Source of the DNA: SZUA-22 sp963751695 | GTDB taxonomy: Bacteria; Bacteroidota; Ignavibacteria; Ignavibacteriales; Melioribacteraceae | Assembly (NCBI GenBank): GCA_963751695.1 | Contig: CAVVVP010000009.1 | Span: 186,001 to 250,000, forward strand | Reading direction: 5' to 3' | DNA length: 64,000 bases | Part shown: positions 16,828 to 24,921 of the stretch, in pieces | Position numbering within the stretch: position 1 is the first letter of the stretch | How the letters are laid out: each line of letters opens with the position of its first letter | The notes under the pieces: generated by a model | Databases searched by the model: none | Seen by the model: only the letters and a program-made list of their open reading frames with translations | What the model was told of the DNA's origin: nothing | Translations under genes and position numbers: made by a program

Positions 16828-17972
16828 ATGAAAAAAAATCTTCTCATACTAATATTCACAATATTTATTTGTTGCAAAGAAGATAATCCTACTGAATCAA
16901 CTAATGGGAATTTAACTGGAATTGCTTTAGACTTAAACACTGATTCTCCAATCCAAGAAGTATTGGTTGAAGTCGGAGATAAGTCTTCTCTAACTGACGA
17001 AAACGGTTTCTACTTAATAGAAAATTCAAAGCCGGCACAGTAACATTAAAAGCTACTAATGTTTATTATGAAGTGTACGAGAAAAAAATAAACATTTCAG
17101 CTAATCAATCCAACGAATATAATCTCCATCTTAGTAGACTAACTACAAACATTAGTGGTAAAGTGTATGATAAGGACACACATGAACCAATAAGCGGAGC
17201 AAAGGTTACTATTGCAGACCAAGAGGTATATTCTGATGAAGGTGGATTATATCAAATTCCCAATGTACCTCGTGGAAAACAGTCAATTATGGCAGAAAAG
17301 GAGAATTTTAACTTTTCTATGACCGAACGCTTTATATGGTATGAGGAGAGGACTATTAATCTACAGCTCACGAGTTTCAATCTTGTGTGTCCCGAAACAC
17401 CAACTGTAACTTATGCTGGCAAGATTTACAACACAGTACAAATTGGAAACCAGTGCTGGCTAAAGGAAAATCTTGATGTTGGGGTAATGATAAACAGTAG
17501 TGACATGCCAAGTGATAATGGGGTTATTGAAAAGTATTGCTACAATAATGATAAAAACAATAGCGATGTCTATGGTGCATTATACACCTGGGATGAAGCA
17601 ATGCAGTACGAAACAAAAAAGGGTGCCCAAGGTATTTGTCCCGAAGGTTGGCACATTCCAACAATAGATGAATTTAGAGCTTTAGGAAGGGAAGTAAGTT
17701 GGTTCGCTAATCCGCTTTTAGCATTAGGTCAAGGAAGTGGTACTAACACAAGTGGATTTTGTGCACTTCTTGCTGGTTGTATGGAAATTACTGACACAGT
17801 AAACAATTTCAAAGGAGGAAATGAATTTACAAAATTTTGGACTTCAGACGAATGGGATTACCATATAGCTCAATACATAATGATACCTTCATCCAATGAC
17901 GGTGATCGTTTTGGATTTGAACACCGTGATCTCAAGAAGAACGGTTATTGTGTAAGATGTATCAAGGATTGA
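16828..17972 (+). pseudogene. FISUMP-domain lipoprotein, broken by a single frameshift
   Basis: Two frames together encode one protein of about 380 residues. The first (16828-17043) gives a lipoprotein leader (lipobox IFICC) and the start of a carboxypeptidase-regulatory-like (CNA-B/CarboxypepD_reg) domain; the second continues it from about 17020 (GTVTLKATN), then a second such domain (NISGKVYDKDTHEPISGAKV) and a C-terminal FISUMP domain (GKIYNTVQIGNQCWLKENLD, ICPEGWHIPT, WTSDEWD, YCVRC). FISUMP proteins are surface proteins of unknown role. The shift lies around 17015-17040; one extra base near AAAATTC would restore it. No slippery site is visible, so either a sequencing error or a recent loss explains it. 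The ATG has GGAGGATGCG upstream. Confidence 0.8.
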
Positions 17973-18000
17973 AGAAGGTTAAAAAACAAAGGAGGGAAAA

Positions 18001-19155
18001 ATGAAATCAACATTAACAATAATTCTATTAATGATTTGTTCTCAACTATTCTCTCAAATTCGTGATGTTGATGCAATCTATACTAATGAATATCACAAAA
18101 ATATGACTTGGGCTATTCAAAATGACGAATATTTATTAATCGAAAAACAGCAATATCGTCGGACTAATACTTGGGAAATAATGCATAGAAAAAAATATAA
18201 GTATGATTCTAATAATAATATGACCGAAGAAATCCAGCAAGGTTTAAGTGGTTCTAATTGGGTGAATGATTATAGGTTATTATGGATATATGATTCAGAA
18301 AGCAATAAAATTGAAGAATGGTGGCAATTGTGGTATGATTCTGCTTGGGGGGCATGGATAGAAGGCAACCCAGTCTTCTTTCCGGGGAGATTTAGTCAGA
18401 GAACATTGTTCATTTATGATGCAAATAATAATTGTGTCGAGCATTTACATCAAAATACAGATAGCGTAGACTATCGTAGAGATTTATATTCATATGATTC
18501 TAACGGTTATACAACCGGACATCTCCTTCAAATTAGAGATAATAATAGCTGGATTGATTATTATAGGCACAACTTATTTACCTATGACGAAAACAAAAAT
18601 TTAATTTATGTGTTAGGTCAAGCATATTCTAATTCAATTTGGGTAGATCAATGGACGTATATTTATGAATACGATGAATATCAAAATAGGACGGAGTATA
18701 TCGGATCTTATTGGGATCAAAGTAGTGAAGAATGGGTCTATTCTGCAAATTACTTATATACCTATGATGAATATCATAATTTAAAGGAAGATCTGAGAAG
18801 AGATTGGACGGGGAATAAATGGAAGGATGCATATCTCGGCAAATATTTCTACGAAAAGATTACGGATATAGATAATAAAACAACCATAATAAATGACTTT
18901 TGGTTATCAAACAATTTTCCCAATCCATTTAACAACGGCTGCATGATTAAATACTTAATTCCAGAGCAGTCGCAAGTTGAACTGAAAGTCTTTGATGTCT
19001 TGGGCAGAGAAGTAGCAGAGCTTGTTAATAGGCCACAATCGAGTGGAGCTTATGAAGTCCAGTTCGACGCAAGCCATCTTGGCAGCGGAGTCTATTTCTA
19101 CAAACTAAAAGCTGGAAACTTTGTCCAGAGTAAAAAGATGGTCTTACTAAAATAA
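18001..19155 (+). CDS. Secreted YD-repeat-like protein with T9SS sorting domain
   Basis: A 384-residue exported protein with a signal peptide (MKSTLTIILLMICSQLFSQ). The passenger consists of repeats of about 35-45 residues with the theme YxYDxxNN...W (YKYDSNNNMTEE, YSYDSNGYTTGH, FTYDENKNLIY, YEYDEYQNRTEY, YTYDEYHNLKED), alternating with W-containing strands; this recalls RHS/YD repeats and probably makes a beta-solenoid or propeller. The T9SS type A domain follows (FPNPFNNG, FDVLGREVAELV, ending KKMVLLK) and is closest to that of the propeller at 6933-8207. GGAGGGAAAA precedes the ATG. It lies 28 bases after the FISUMP gene and is probably co-transcribed with it. Confidence 0.82.
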   Translation: MKSTLTIILLMICSQLFSQIRDVDAIYTNEYHKNMTWAIQNDEYLLIEKQQYRRTNTWEIMHRKKYKYDSNNNMTEEIQQGLSGSNWVNDYRLLWIYDSESNKIEEWWQLWYDSAWGAWIEGNPVFFPGRFSQRTLFIYDANNNCVEHLHQNTDSVDYRRDLYSYDSNGYTTGHLLQIRDNNSWIDYYRHNLFTYDENKNLIYVLGQAYSNSIWVDQWTYIYEYDEYQNRTEYIGSYWDQSSEEWVYSANYLYTYDEYHNLKEDLRRDWTGNKWKDAYLGKYFYEKITDIDNKTTIINDFWLSNNFPNPFNNGCMIKYLIPEQSQVELKVFDVLGREVAELVNRPQSSGAYEVQFDASHLGSGVYFYKLKAGNFVQSKKMVLLK

Positions 19156-19178
19156 AGTTCAAAAAAGTTATCAAAGTC

Positions 19179-19220
19179 ATGGGACTCCTAGAGACCAGAA
19201 ATCACAAACCGGAGTCCCAT
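19179..19220. terminator. 10-bp perfect hairpin after the T9SS gene
   Basis: ATGGGACTCC (19179-19188) pairs perfectly with GGAGTCCCAT (19211-19220) across a 22-nt loop, 24 bases after the stop of the plus-strand gene. No U-run follows, so it is an atypical terminator or an mRNA-protecting 3' structure. The gap 19221-19385 shows nothing else of note. Confidence 0.45.
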
Positions 19221-19385
19221 CGGATTAATCCTAAATCGATTGAAAACAAGTTACCCTATCTCTAACCCAACAGCTCAGAAATATTTTTGTTTTCTCTAAA
19301 GTTTCAGATACAATATTTTTTTCTAACAAAATCTTCCCAAAACAAAAGCAATTCTTAACCTAAGAGAGCCACAGCCCTCTCCTAG

Positions 19386-19946
19386 CTAATAAGCTAGCTC
19401 TACCTCAAAGAATCTTAGGTAGGCTTCCTTTACCGAGTTAATTATCTGCCTAACAAAGTAGTCTGTCTGCTTTAACTTTCTGCAGATTTCGTTTAGCTTG
19501 AATCCACTAATCAGCATTTCTACAATCTGCTTCTGCATTGTGGTAAGCTTTTGTAGGAATGAGTTAAAGTCCACATAAAATGACATACCCTCTTCAGCTC
19601 TTCGTCTGGTATTCATCTTAGCATTTGGTAGGTTGTCTACGAAGTCTACTTTTTCATAAGTACCATTCCATTGATGCTGCTGATTCATTATGTCACGTAT
19701 GCTGGAACTTCCTCCGTTTTTTCCACAGAAGCTTCTGGTAGCAAGTTCTTTTTTTCTATTACAGATAAATTTCTTCAACAGTAATAGATCCGGCTGTTGC
19801 CCTTTATCTACCATGCGTCTATACTGTGCAAAGGTCTGACATACCAGCTCTTGACGAAGATCAATAAATTCATGACGTGGAATGTTATATCCCCTAAGCT
19901 CAAGGTTAGCAGTTTTGTATAACTCGGCAATAAGTTTGTTATCCAT
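19386..19946 (-). CDS. Sigma-70-like HTH protein of a mobile element
   Basis: A protein of about 186 residues. The C-terminal third (LTTMQKQIVEMLISGF, then LNEICRKLKQTDYFVRQIIN) matches sigma-70 region 4-like helix-turn-helix domains. The upstream part (SSIRDIMNQQHQ after a helical N-terminus) recalls sigma-like proteins with an SRDVMS-type motif found in prophages and integrated elements. The frame opens at 20012, but I chose the ATG at 19946 because GAGG lies just before it and the upstream 22 residues are Thr/His-rich and unlikely to be coding. It is transcribed away from the repeat arrays and the integrase, so its promoter lies next to the first array. It may direct or regulate element transcription. 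Confidence 0.65.
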   Translation of the reverse strand: MDNKLIAELYKTANLELRGYNIPRHEFIDLRQELVCQTFAQYRRMVDKGQQPDLLLLKKFICNRKKELATRSFCGKNGGSSSIRDIMNQQHQWNGTYEKVDFVDNLPNAKMNTRRRAEEGMSFYVDFNSFLQKLTTMQKQIVEMLISGFKLNEICRKLKQTDYFVRQIINSVKEAYLRFFEVELAY

Positions 19947-20068
19947 ATTGCCTCGGTGATTATGGTGTGATGTGTGTGTGGTTTGCTTGGCGGTTTGTGA
20001 ACATGTGACCAACTACGATATTCTTATACCAATGTTTGAAGAAATGTTTGAATAAAGGCTAAAAACGA

Positions 20069-20272
20069 AAGGCAAATTGAAGTTTTACCGTAAGAATGGG
20101 GTGTAATTTAGAAATTTAACCTTATAATCATGTGCAAAATTGGTAATTTGACTTAAAAACTAGTGTGAAACTTAAAATATGACTGTGAATAATGGTGTAA
20201 AGTTAGATAGTTGACTGAAAACTTGAGTGTAATTTGAAAATTTTACTTGAAATATGAGTGTAAAAACACCAT
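20069..20272. repeat. Iteron-like array 1: about seven 31-32 bp direct repeats
   Basis: Repeat units begin near 20069, 20101, 20132, 20163, 20195, 20227 and 20258 (spacing 32, 31, 31, 32, 32, 31). The theme is GTGTAANTTNGAAANTT followed by ACTT and an A-rich spacer; the last unit is partial. The steady three-helical-turn period and degenerate sequence suggest a row of binding sites on one face of the DNA, as in plasmid iterons. It lies between the sigma-like gene and the integrase. Confidence 0.75.
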
Positions 20273-20456
20273 CACGGTATGCAAAATCTTATAAAACTTA
20301 CTATGTCAATATAACATAATATGAAAAACTGAATTATCTTGGATTAACTTGCCAGAATGTGTCCAAATCAAAGCATATTACTATAAGTAAACAAGGAAAA
20401 CAAGCTAAAAACTAATATTCTTAGGTTTTTATAGTCAGAAATTGGTAGAAATTACC

Positions 20457-20615
20457 GTTGTGCAAGAGGGTAAACGGCTGATTTCTCTGTTGTGCAAGCA
20501 CATGTTTGGCTGAAAACCATGTTGTGCATGGCACTATTCGGCTGATTTCTCTGTTGTGCACGAACAATTTGGCTGGTTTCTCTGTTGTGCGCGGGACTTT
20601 TTGAATAACTTTTCA
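20457..20615. repeat. Iteron-like array 2: five 31-32 bp direct repeats
   Basis: GTTGTGCA recurs at 20457, 20489, 20521, 20553 and 20584 (spacing 32, 32, 32, 31). Most units continue with a variable stretch of about 9 bases, then GGCTGATTTCTCT or a close variant (GGCTGAAAACCAT in unit 2, GGCTGGTTTCTCT in unit 4); the last unit has lost this half. The sequence differs from array 1 but the period is the same. The core GTGCA is also the repeated word of the module at 2901-3240. The bases between the arrays (20273-20456) are AT-rich and non-coding. Confidence 0.75.
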
Positions 20616-20702
20616 CAAGTTTTTAATGTTTATAGATATAAAATTCACCTCTTTTCTAGATCAAAATACTATAACGGTATCCCTTCAAATTATTGGTAAA
20701 AG

Positions 20703-20726
20703 AACCTTGTAAATAATAACAAGGTT
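20703..20726. promoter_or_regulatory. Palindromic operator or leader hairpin before the integrase
   Basis: AACCTTGT and ACAAGGTT form a perfect 8-bp inverted repeat with an 8-base spacer. It ends just before the ribosome binding site AAGGAG (20728-20733) of the integrase gene. It could be an operator for an element repressor or an mRNA hairpin that limits integrase translation. Confidence 0.5.
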
Positions 20727-20742
20727 TAAGGAGCTAATAATT

Positions 20743-21801
20743 ATGGGAATAATTAGGCAAATAAATAATGGAAAGTATCAATGTGATGTAAGAGATCATC
20801 TAGGTAAAAGAATTAGGATCGTCTTTAGTAGTTATCAAGATGCTAAAGATTATGTAACAGTTATTGAGAACCAAAAGCTAGAGCATAGAAGAATAAATCT
20901 TGGACTGAGTACATCAAGAGCAACAATAAATGATTCTATTGCTGAGTTTATAAAAACAAAGCAAGGCTTAAGAAGCAAATCACTCAAGAAGTATTATAGA
21001 TCATTTCATCAGTTAAAAGAATACTGTAAAGACATAGGGCTAATATATACAAATGAATTTACGAGGGATCATGCTGATCAATTCTGGGGAGGACTTACAG
21101 AAATTAATTCTTCACCAAAAACAAACAACTTCAAACTTATGGCAGTAAAGTCATTATTCACTTATGAAGTAAATCACGAAAGAATATTGGTAAATCCTTT
21201 CTCGCATATAAAAGCGCTTAAACAAAAATCGAAATCACAAACAGAAAGGGAAGAAGAGTATTATACTGAAGAAGAGATAAATGCTTTCTTGAATGTGGAA
21301 ATGAAATCTGAAGATAGAAATGTCTTTGAAGCATCACTGTTAACTGGTTTAAGAATAAGTGAACTACAGTCACTTAAATGGGAAACCAGCATAGATCTAA
21401 ACACAAAAATGATAAAGGTTAGAAACTATGAAGGGTATGAAACAAAAACTTCAAACTCTGAGCGAGATATACCTATGACAGATAACGTTTATAATATGTT
21501 ATCCGGGATAAAAAAGGCGGAAGGATACGTATTCACAACTGATAATGGGGATAGAGTAAGTGAAAGAACATTGCTTACAGTTTGTAAGAGAATAGCTGAA
21601 GAAGCTGGGATAAAAAAGAATGCCACTCTTCACAAATGGAGACATACATTTGCTACGCATGCAGCAAATACAGAAATCACTTATGAGGAAAGACAATACC
21701 TGCTTGGACATTCTCCGGCAAGTCAAACTGATCGCTATACAAAAGTAGATCCAAAGAAGCTGCACCAGAAATTATCAGAGTTAGATAAGCTTATAGGGTA
21801 G
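20743..21801 (+). CDS. Tyrosine recombinase / integrase
   Basis: A 352-residue site-specific recombinase. It has an N-terminal arm-binding-like beta domain (GKYQCDVRDHLGKRIRI), a SAM-like core-binding domain (about residues 65-160) and a C-terminal catalytic domain with the full set of conserved residues: Arg204 in TGLRISEL, His297 and Arg300 in HKWRHT, His323 in LLGHS and the nucleophile Tyr332 in DRYTKV. Length and layout fit element integrases that use tRNA genes as attachment sites. The gene points towards tRNA-Ser about 1 kb away, whose 3' end faces it, which makes that tRNA the likely attachment site. AAGGAG sits ten bases before the ATG; a terminator follows at 21846. Confidence 0.93.
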   Translation: MGIIRQINNGKYQCDVRDHLGKRIRIVFSSYQDAKDYVTVIENQKLEHRRINLGLSTSRATINDSIAEFIKTKQGLRSKSLKKYYRSFHQLKEYCKDIGLIYTNEFTRDHADQFWGGLTEINSSPKTNNFKLMAVKSLFTYEVNHERILVNPFSHIKALKQKSKSQTEREEEYYTEEEINAFLNVEMKSEDRNVFEASLLTGLRISELQSLKWETSIDLNTKMIKVRNYEGYETKTSNSERDIPMTDNVYNMLSGIKKAEGYVFTTDNGDRVSERTLLTVCKRIAEEAGIKKNATLHKWRHTFATHAANTEITYEERQYLLGHSPASQTDRYTKVDPKKLHQKLSELDKLIG

Positions 21802-21845
21802 TGGCAATCGACCCAGTTTGGGCTGGGTATAAGAACCTCTGGATA

Positions 21846-21872
21846 GGCTACCAATCACTGGCAGCCTTTTTT
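21846..21872 (+). terminator. Terminator after the integrase gene
   Basis: GGCTACC and GGCAGCC pair (one A-C mismatch) around a short loop and are followed by TTTTTT, 45 bases past the integrase stop. The next gene starts 30 bases later, so it is at least partly separated from the integrase transcript. Confidence 0.75.
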
Positions 21873-21901
21873 AATTAATAACACACAGAAGGAAAATCAA
21901 A

Positions 21902-22639
21902 ATGAACCTGATAGAATTATCCAGGTTGCTGCTGGATGAGAAGCTGGCAGAGGAATATCTAAGGGAGAAGGGAATATTAAAAACATTTACACAATGTGAA
22001 AAATGTGGATCAGAAAAGATAGGTAGAATAAGAAGGGGAAGATATAAGTGTTATGGTTGTAAATCTGAATGGGGAATTCGGAAGGGAAGCATACTGCATG
22101 CACAGAGTATTTCGTGTTCAAAATTTATTGGGCTGATAAAGATGTTTGAAATGAATACTAGCGCTGAGAGTGCAGCGTTTGAAGTTGATGTAAATCGAAA
22201 GACTGCATTTAAGTTTTTTGAAATGTTTAGAGAGGTAATTTTGGGAGATGAAAACCATGATTCGATTTCTGATGATGAAATGCTAAAGGATGAAAGTCAA
22301 ATTTTCACAATCTCAATTGTTAATGATAAAGTACACATCACAGATTACAAGTCTGGCAGAAATAATAAAGATCTATTCACAATCAAAAGGACAAGAATTC
22401 CAAATAAGGGTGCATCGTACTATTTTCATCACAAGAAAGTCAGCGCAAGACAGATAAAATGCAGAATAAAAAACTTTCCAATTCCACAACATCACTTTTG
22501 GAGGTATGCAAACGAGAAGTTGTTGAAATATAGAGGGACAAAATCCGCGAGTCTCTTCATGTTTCTTAAAGAGATCGAATTCAGATATAACTATAGTGGT
22601 AAATTCTACCAAGAATTCGTTAAAAAAATTGCAAATTAA
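21902..22639 (+). CDS. ISXO2/IS1595-like transposase derivative with zinc ribbon
   Basis: A 245-residue protein. The N-terminus is a transposase zinc ribbon (CEKCGSEKIGRI then YKCYGCKSEW, four Cys), followed by the GSILHAQSISCSKFIGLIKM segment typical of ISXO2-like transposases. The C-terminal end also resembles that family (HFWRYANEKLLKYRG, FLKEIEFRYNYSG). The middle is short and acidic, and I cannot find a convincing DDE triad; family members are usually 280-330 residues. No terminal inverted repeats were seen. It may therefore be an inactive remnant or a domesticated DNA-binding protein kept by the element. It lies between integrase and tRNA-Ser. AGAAGGAAAA precedes the ATG. Confidence 0.65.
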   Translation: MNLIELSRLLLDEKLAEEYLREKGILKTFTQCEKCGSEKIGRIRRGRYKCYGCKSEWGIRKGSILHAQSISCSKFIGLIKMFEMNTSAESAAFEVDVNRKTAFKFFEMFREVILGDENHDSISDDEMLKDESQIFTISIVNDKVHITDYKSGRNNKDLFTIKRTRIPNKGASYYFHHKKVSARQIKCRIKNFPIPQHHFWRYANEKLLKYRGTKSASLFMFLKEIEFRYNYSGKFYQEFVKKIAN

Positions 22640-22685
22640 AAATGGTGGCAAATACTGGACTTGTTCGACAAAACAAAAAATATAT

Positions 22686-22721
22686 CCAAAAAGTGATGAC
22701 CAAAAAATGACCAAAAAGTGA
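22686..22721. repeat. Three copies of CCAAAAARTGA, possible integrase arm sites
   Basis: The 11-mer CCAAAAARTGA starts at 22686, 22700 and 22711, all in the same direction, about 110 bases from the 3' end of tRNA-Ser. Short direct repeats next to a core site are typical of arm-type binding sites of tyrosine integrases. This is inference from position. Confidence 0.4.
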
Positions 22722-22779
22722 CCACGACACCAATTTTAATACCCATTTAGGCGGTTACAGCGGTAGTTTTTAAAATAAG

Positions 22780-22819
22780 AAAGCCCGAAAACAGCTTATT
22801 TAGGCTATAATCGGGCTTT
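22780..22819 (-). terminator. Terminator of the tRNA-Ser transcript
   Basis: AAAGCCCGA (22780-22788) and TCGGGCTTT (22811-22819) form a 9-bp perfect stem. Read on the minus strand, it lies 12 bases past the tRNA 3' end and is followed by TCTTATTTT. It could also stop plus-strand transcripts. Confidence 0.7.
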
Positions 22820-22831
22820 AAAAAATCAGAG

Positions 22832-22918
22832 CGGAGAGTCAGGGATTCGAACCCCGGAAGGACTTGCATCCTTGCTGGTTTTCAAGACCAGTGCATTCAA
22901 CCACTCTGCCAACTCTCC
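22832..22918 (-). tRNA. tRNA-Ser (anticodon UGA)
   Basis: An 87-nt tRNA on the minus strand. Acceptor stem GGAGAGT pairs with ACTCTCC and the discriminator base is G. The anticodon stem CTGGT/ACCAG encloses the loop CTTGAAA, giving anticodon TGA. A long variable arm (GCAAGGATGCAAGTCCTTCC, with GGA..TCC pairing) and the T-loop GTTCGAATC identify a class II serine tRNA. No CCA is encoded. Its 3' end points towards the integrase, the usual arrangement for element insertion. Confidence 0.97.
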
Positions 22919-23354
22919 GAATTGATCTGAGATCACTAAAAATTTCAATTAACAAATATCAAAAAAAATGGGTAAATCTCCAATTATTATTTCCAATAAT
23001 TTCTGATCATATAAAATGAAAACCCCCCATTAAATAATAATGAGGGGCAAATCCTTCTCCCGAATATTTACAGGTAATTTTGCTAAAGAGAGGTGATGCT
23101 GACCTCCCGGATGATTCACTTTCATTTTGGTTTGTTCGGTTTTTATTAAACCCATTTTAAGAAAGTTTAAGCTCCACATCCATATGTAACGTAAGAAAAG
23201 TAAGAACAAAAAGCAATTTTTTCGATTGCTAGTGTAAACTAACGAAAAGTCAATATTGTGATTAAATAAAAATTATATTAGTTTCATTTACAGCACTTTC
23301 TGTTAAGAGGAAGTTTACAAAATTTGCAGAATCAAGATAGTCTCTAAAATCAAT
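22919..23354 (-). other. Intergenic region with a minus-strand terminator (23018-23047), possible small RNA
   Basis: CCCCCCATTA (23023-23032) and TAATGAGGGG (23038-23047) form a 10-bp stem with one wobble; on the minus strand TTTTCAT follows, a credible terminator. Upstream on that strand (about 23048-23125) lie further pairing blocks (GAGGT/ACCTC), but no open frame. This could be a short non-coding RNA, or simply the terminator of an unseen transcript. Nothing else is recognisable up to the transglycosylase gene. Confidence 0.35.
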
Positions 23355-24791
23355 ATGATAAAAGTTAGAAACATCATTTTACTTGTCCCAATTCTTTTAT
23401 CGATCGGGTGCATGAAAGAAATAAAAGATGGACCCTCACTTCAACCTACTAATGTTATCAAGCGAGACCTTGATAAAATAAAGAAAAATGGGAAATTAAT
23501 TGCACTCACCGGTTATAATGCTTATAGCTACTTCATATATAGAGGACAACCAATGGGCTATGAGTATGAACTGTTACAAAGGCTGGCAGAGGACCTTGAA
23601 CTAGATCTGCAAATTAAAGTAATTCCAGAATTAGATCAGATGGTTAGCGCACTAAATAGCGGTAAGGGGGATCTGATTGCATTTAATTTAACCGTTACGA
23701 AATCGAGAACAAGAGAGCTTTCCTTTACTGAACATCACACACTTACTCCTCAAGTATTAGTTCAGAGAAAACCAGATAATTGGAGAAAGATGAAACTCCA
23801 CCAAATTCAAAAGCTTTTAGTTCGCTCTCCAATTGACTTGATCGACAGAGAGATATATGTTACTCCTGCATCGGCCTATGTAGAAAGATTAAAACATCTT
23901 TCTGAAGAGCTTGGTGCAGACCTTAAAGTTATCGAAGCAGATTCTGAAAACACCACAGAAGAGCTGATAGCAAAAGTTGCTGAGGGAGAATTAAGCTTAA
24001 CAGTCTCCGATAAAAATATTGCCGAGTTATATCTTGGATATTATCCGATCATTGATATTGACTACGAAATTTCTCTTCCCCAAAGAATAGCTTGGGCGGT
24101 TCGAAAAAACTCTCCAGAACTTCTTTCAGCTGTTAATGATTGGTTAGAGAGAGAAAAAAAAAGAAACGATTATTATACTATTTATGATCGGTATTTCGAG
24201 AGCACAAAAGATTTTAAGAGAAGATTAGAGAGCGAATATTTTTCACTTACAGGGAGTAAAATATCCCAATATGATGATCTAATAAAGAAGTATGCATTAA
24301 CATTAAATTGGGACTGGAGACTTCTTGCAGCTATTATATATCAAGAATCACAATTCAAACCAAATCGAACCTCATGGGCTGGAGCAAAAGGTTTAATGCA
24401 ACTTATGCCTGCCACGGCAAAAAGATATGGAGTTGAAGATGCCACTGATGCGAAATCTAATCTTAGTGCAGGAGTGGAGTATCTGAAATGGTTAGATGGT
24501 TATTGGTCAGACGAAATAGTGAACAATACAGAAAGATTAAAGTTTGTCCTTGCATCCTACAATATTGGTCCAGGTCATATTAAGGATGCCCGAAGTTTAG
24601 CAATCAAGTACGGGGCAGATGCTAATGTTTGGTTTGATAATGTTGAGGCATACCTTCTAAAAAAATCTGAAGCAAAATATTATAAGGATGAAGTAGTCCT
24701 TCTAGGATATGCTAGAGGAAAAGAAACTGTAAAATATGTCCGCGAAATATTAGACAGATATGATCAATATAAAAGACTAATAAATAAATAG
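23355..24791 (+). CDS. mltF: Membrane-bound lytic murein transglycosylase F-like lipoprotein
   Basis: A 478-residue peptidoglycan-cleaving lipoprotein. The leader ends in lipobox LSIGC with Cys19. Residues about 45-275 are a periplasmic solute-binding type 3 domain (GYNAYSYFIYRGQPMGYEYE, GKGDLIAFNLTVTKSRT). Residues about 300-470 form a soluble lytic transglycosylase (SLT) domain with the catalytic Glu331 in IIYQESQF, GAKGLMQLMPATAKRYG and ASYNIGPGH. Both domains together define MltF, which cuts the glycan strand to leave 1,6-anhydromuramic ends. It acts in the periplasm, anchored to a membrane. It stands alone between tRNA-Ser and the saccharopine dehydrogenase gene and is the first gene that looks like core chromosome. 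Confidence 0.92.
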   Translation: MIKVRNIILLVPILLSIGCMKEIKDGPSLQPTNVIKRDLDKIKKNGKLIALTGYNAYSYFIYRGQPMGYEYELLQRLAEDLELDLQIKVIPELDQMVSALNSGKGDLIAFNLTVTKSRTRELSFTEHHTLTPQVLVQRKPDNWRKMKLHQIQKLLVRSPIDLIDREIYVTPASAYVERLKHLSEELGADLKVIEADSENTTEELIAKVAEGELSLTVSDKNIAELYLGYYPIIDIDYEISLPQRIAWAVRKNSPELLSAVNDWLEREKKRNDYYTIYDRYFESTKDFKRRLESEYFSLTGSKISQYDDLIKKYALTLNWDWRLLAAIIYQESQFKPNRTSWAGAKGLMQLMPATAKRYGVEDATDAKSNLSAGVEYLKWLDGYWSDEIVNNTERLKFVLASYNIGPGHIKDARSLAIKYGADANVWFDNVEAYLLKKSEAKYYKDEVVLLGYARGKETVKYVREILDRYDQYKRLINK

Positions 24792-24921
24792 TTATTCACC
24801 AGAACCTTATTTATCCAAAACATGATTCAATTCTTTTGGGAAATTCTTTGAATCTCTCTATTTTATCCTTATTATTTTTTGATTATAATATATCTAATCA
24901 AATAAATCACCGGAAGCGAAA

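Noticed and set aside
19947..20012. N-terminal extension of the sigma-like protein
   Set aside because: The extra 22 residues are Thr/His-rich without structure, and GAGG lies directly before the internal ATG at 19946.
20069..20615. CRISPR array
   Set aside because: The period is constant, but the units are degenerate along their whole length, there is no clean division into identical repeats and unique spacers, and no cas gene is present.
22919..23354. Riboswitch upstream of the transglycosylase gene
   Set aside because: I compared the AGAGGTGATGCTGACCTCC area with TPP, SAM, cobalamin, FMN and other consensus patterns known to me and found no match. The stem there fits a minus-strand terminator better.
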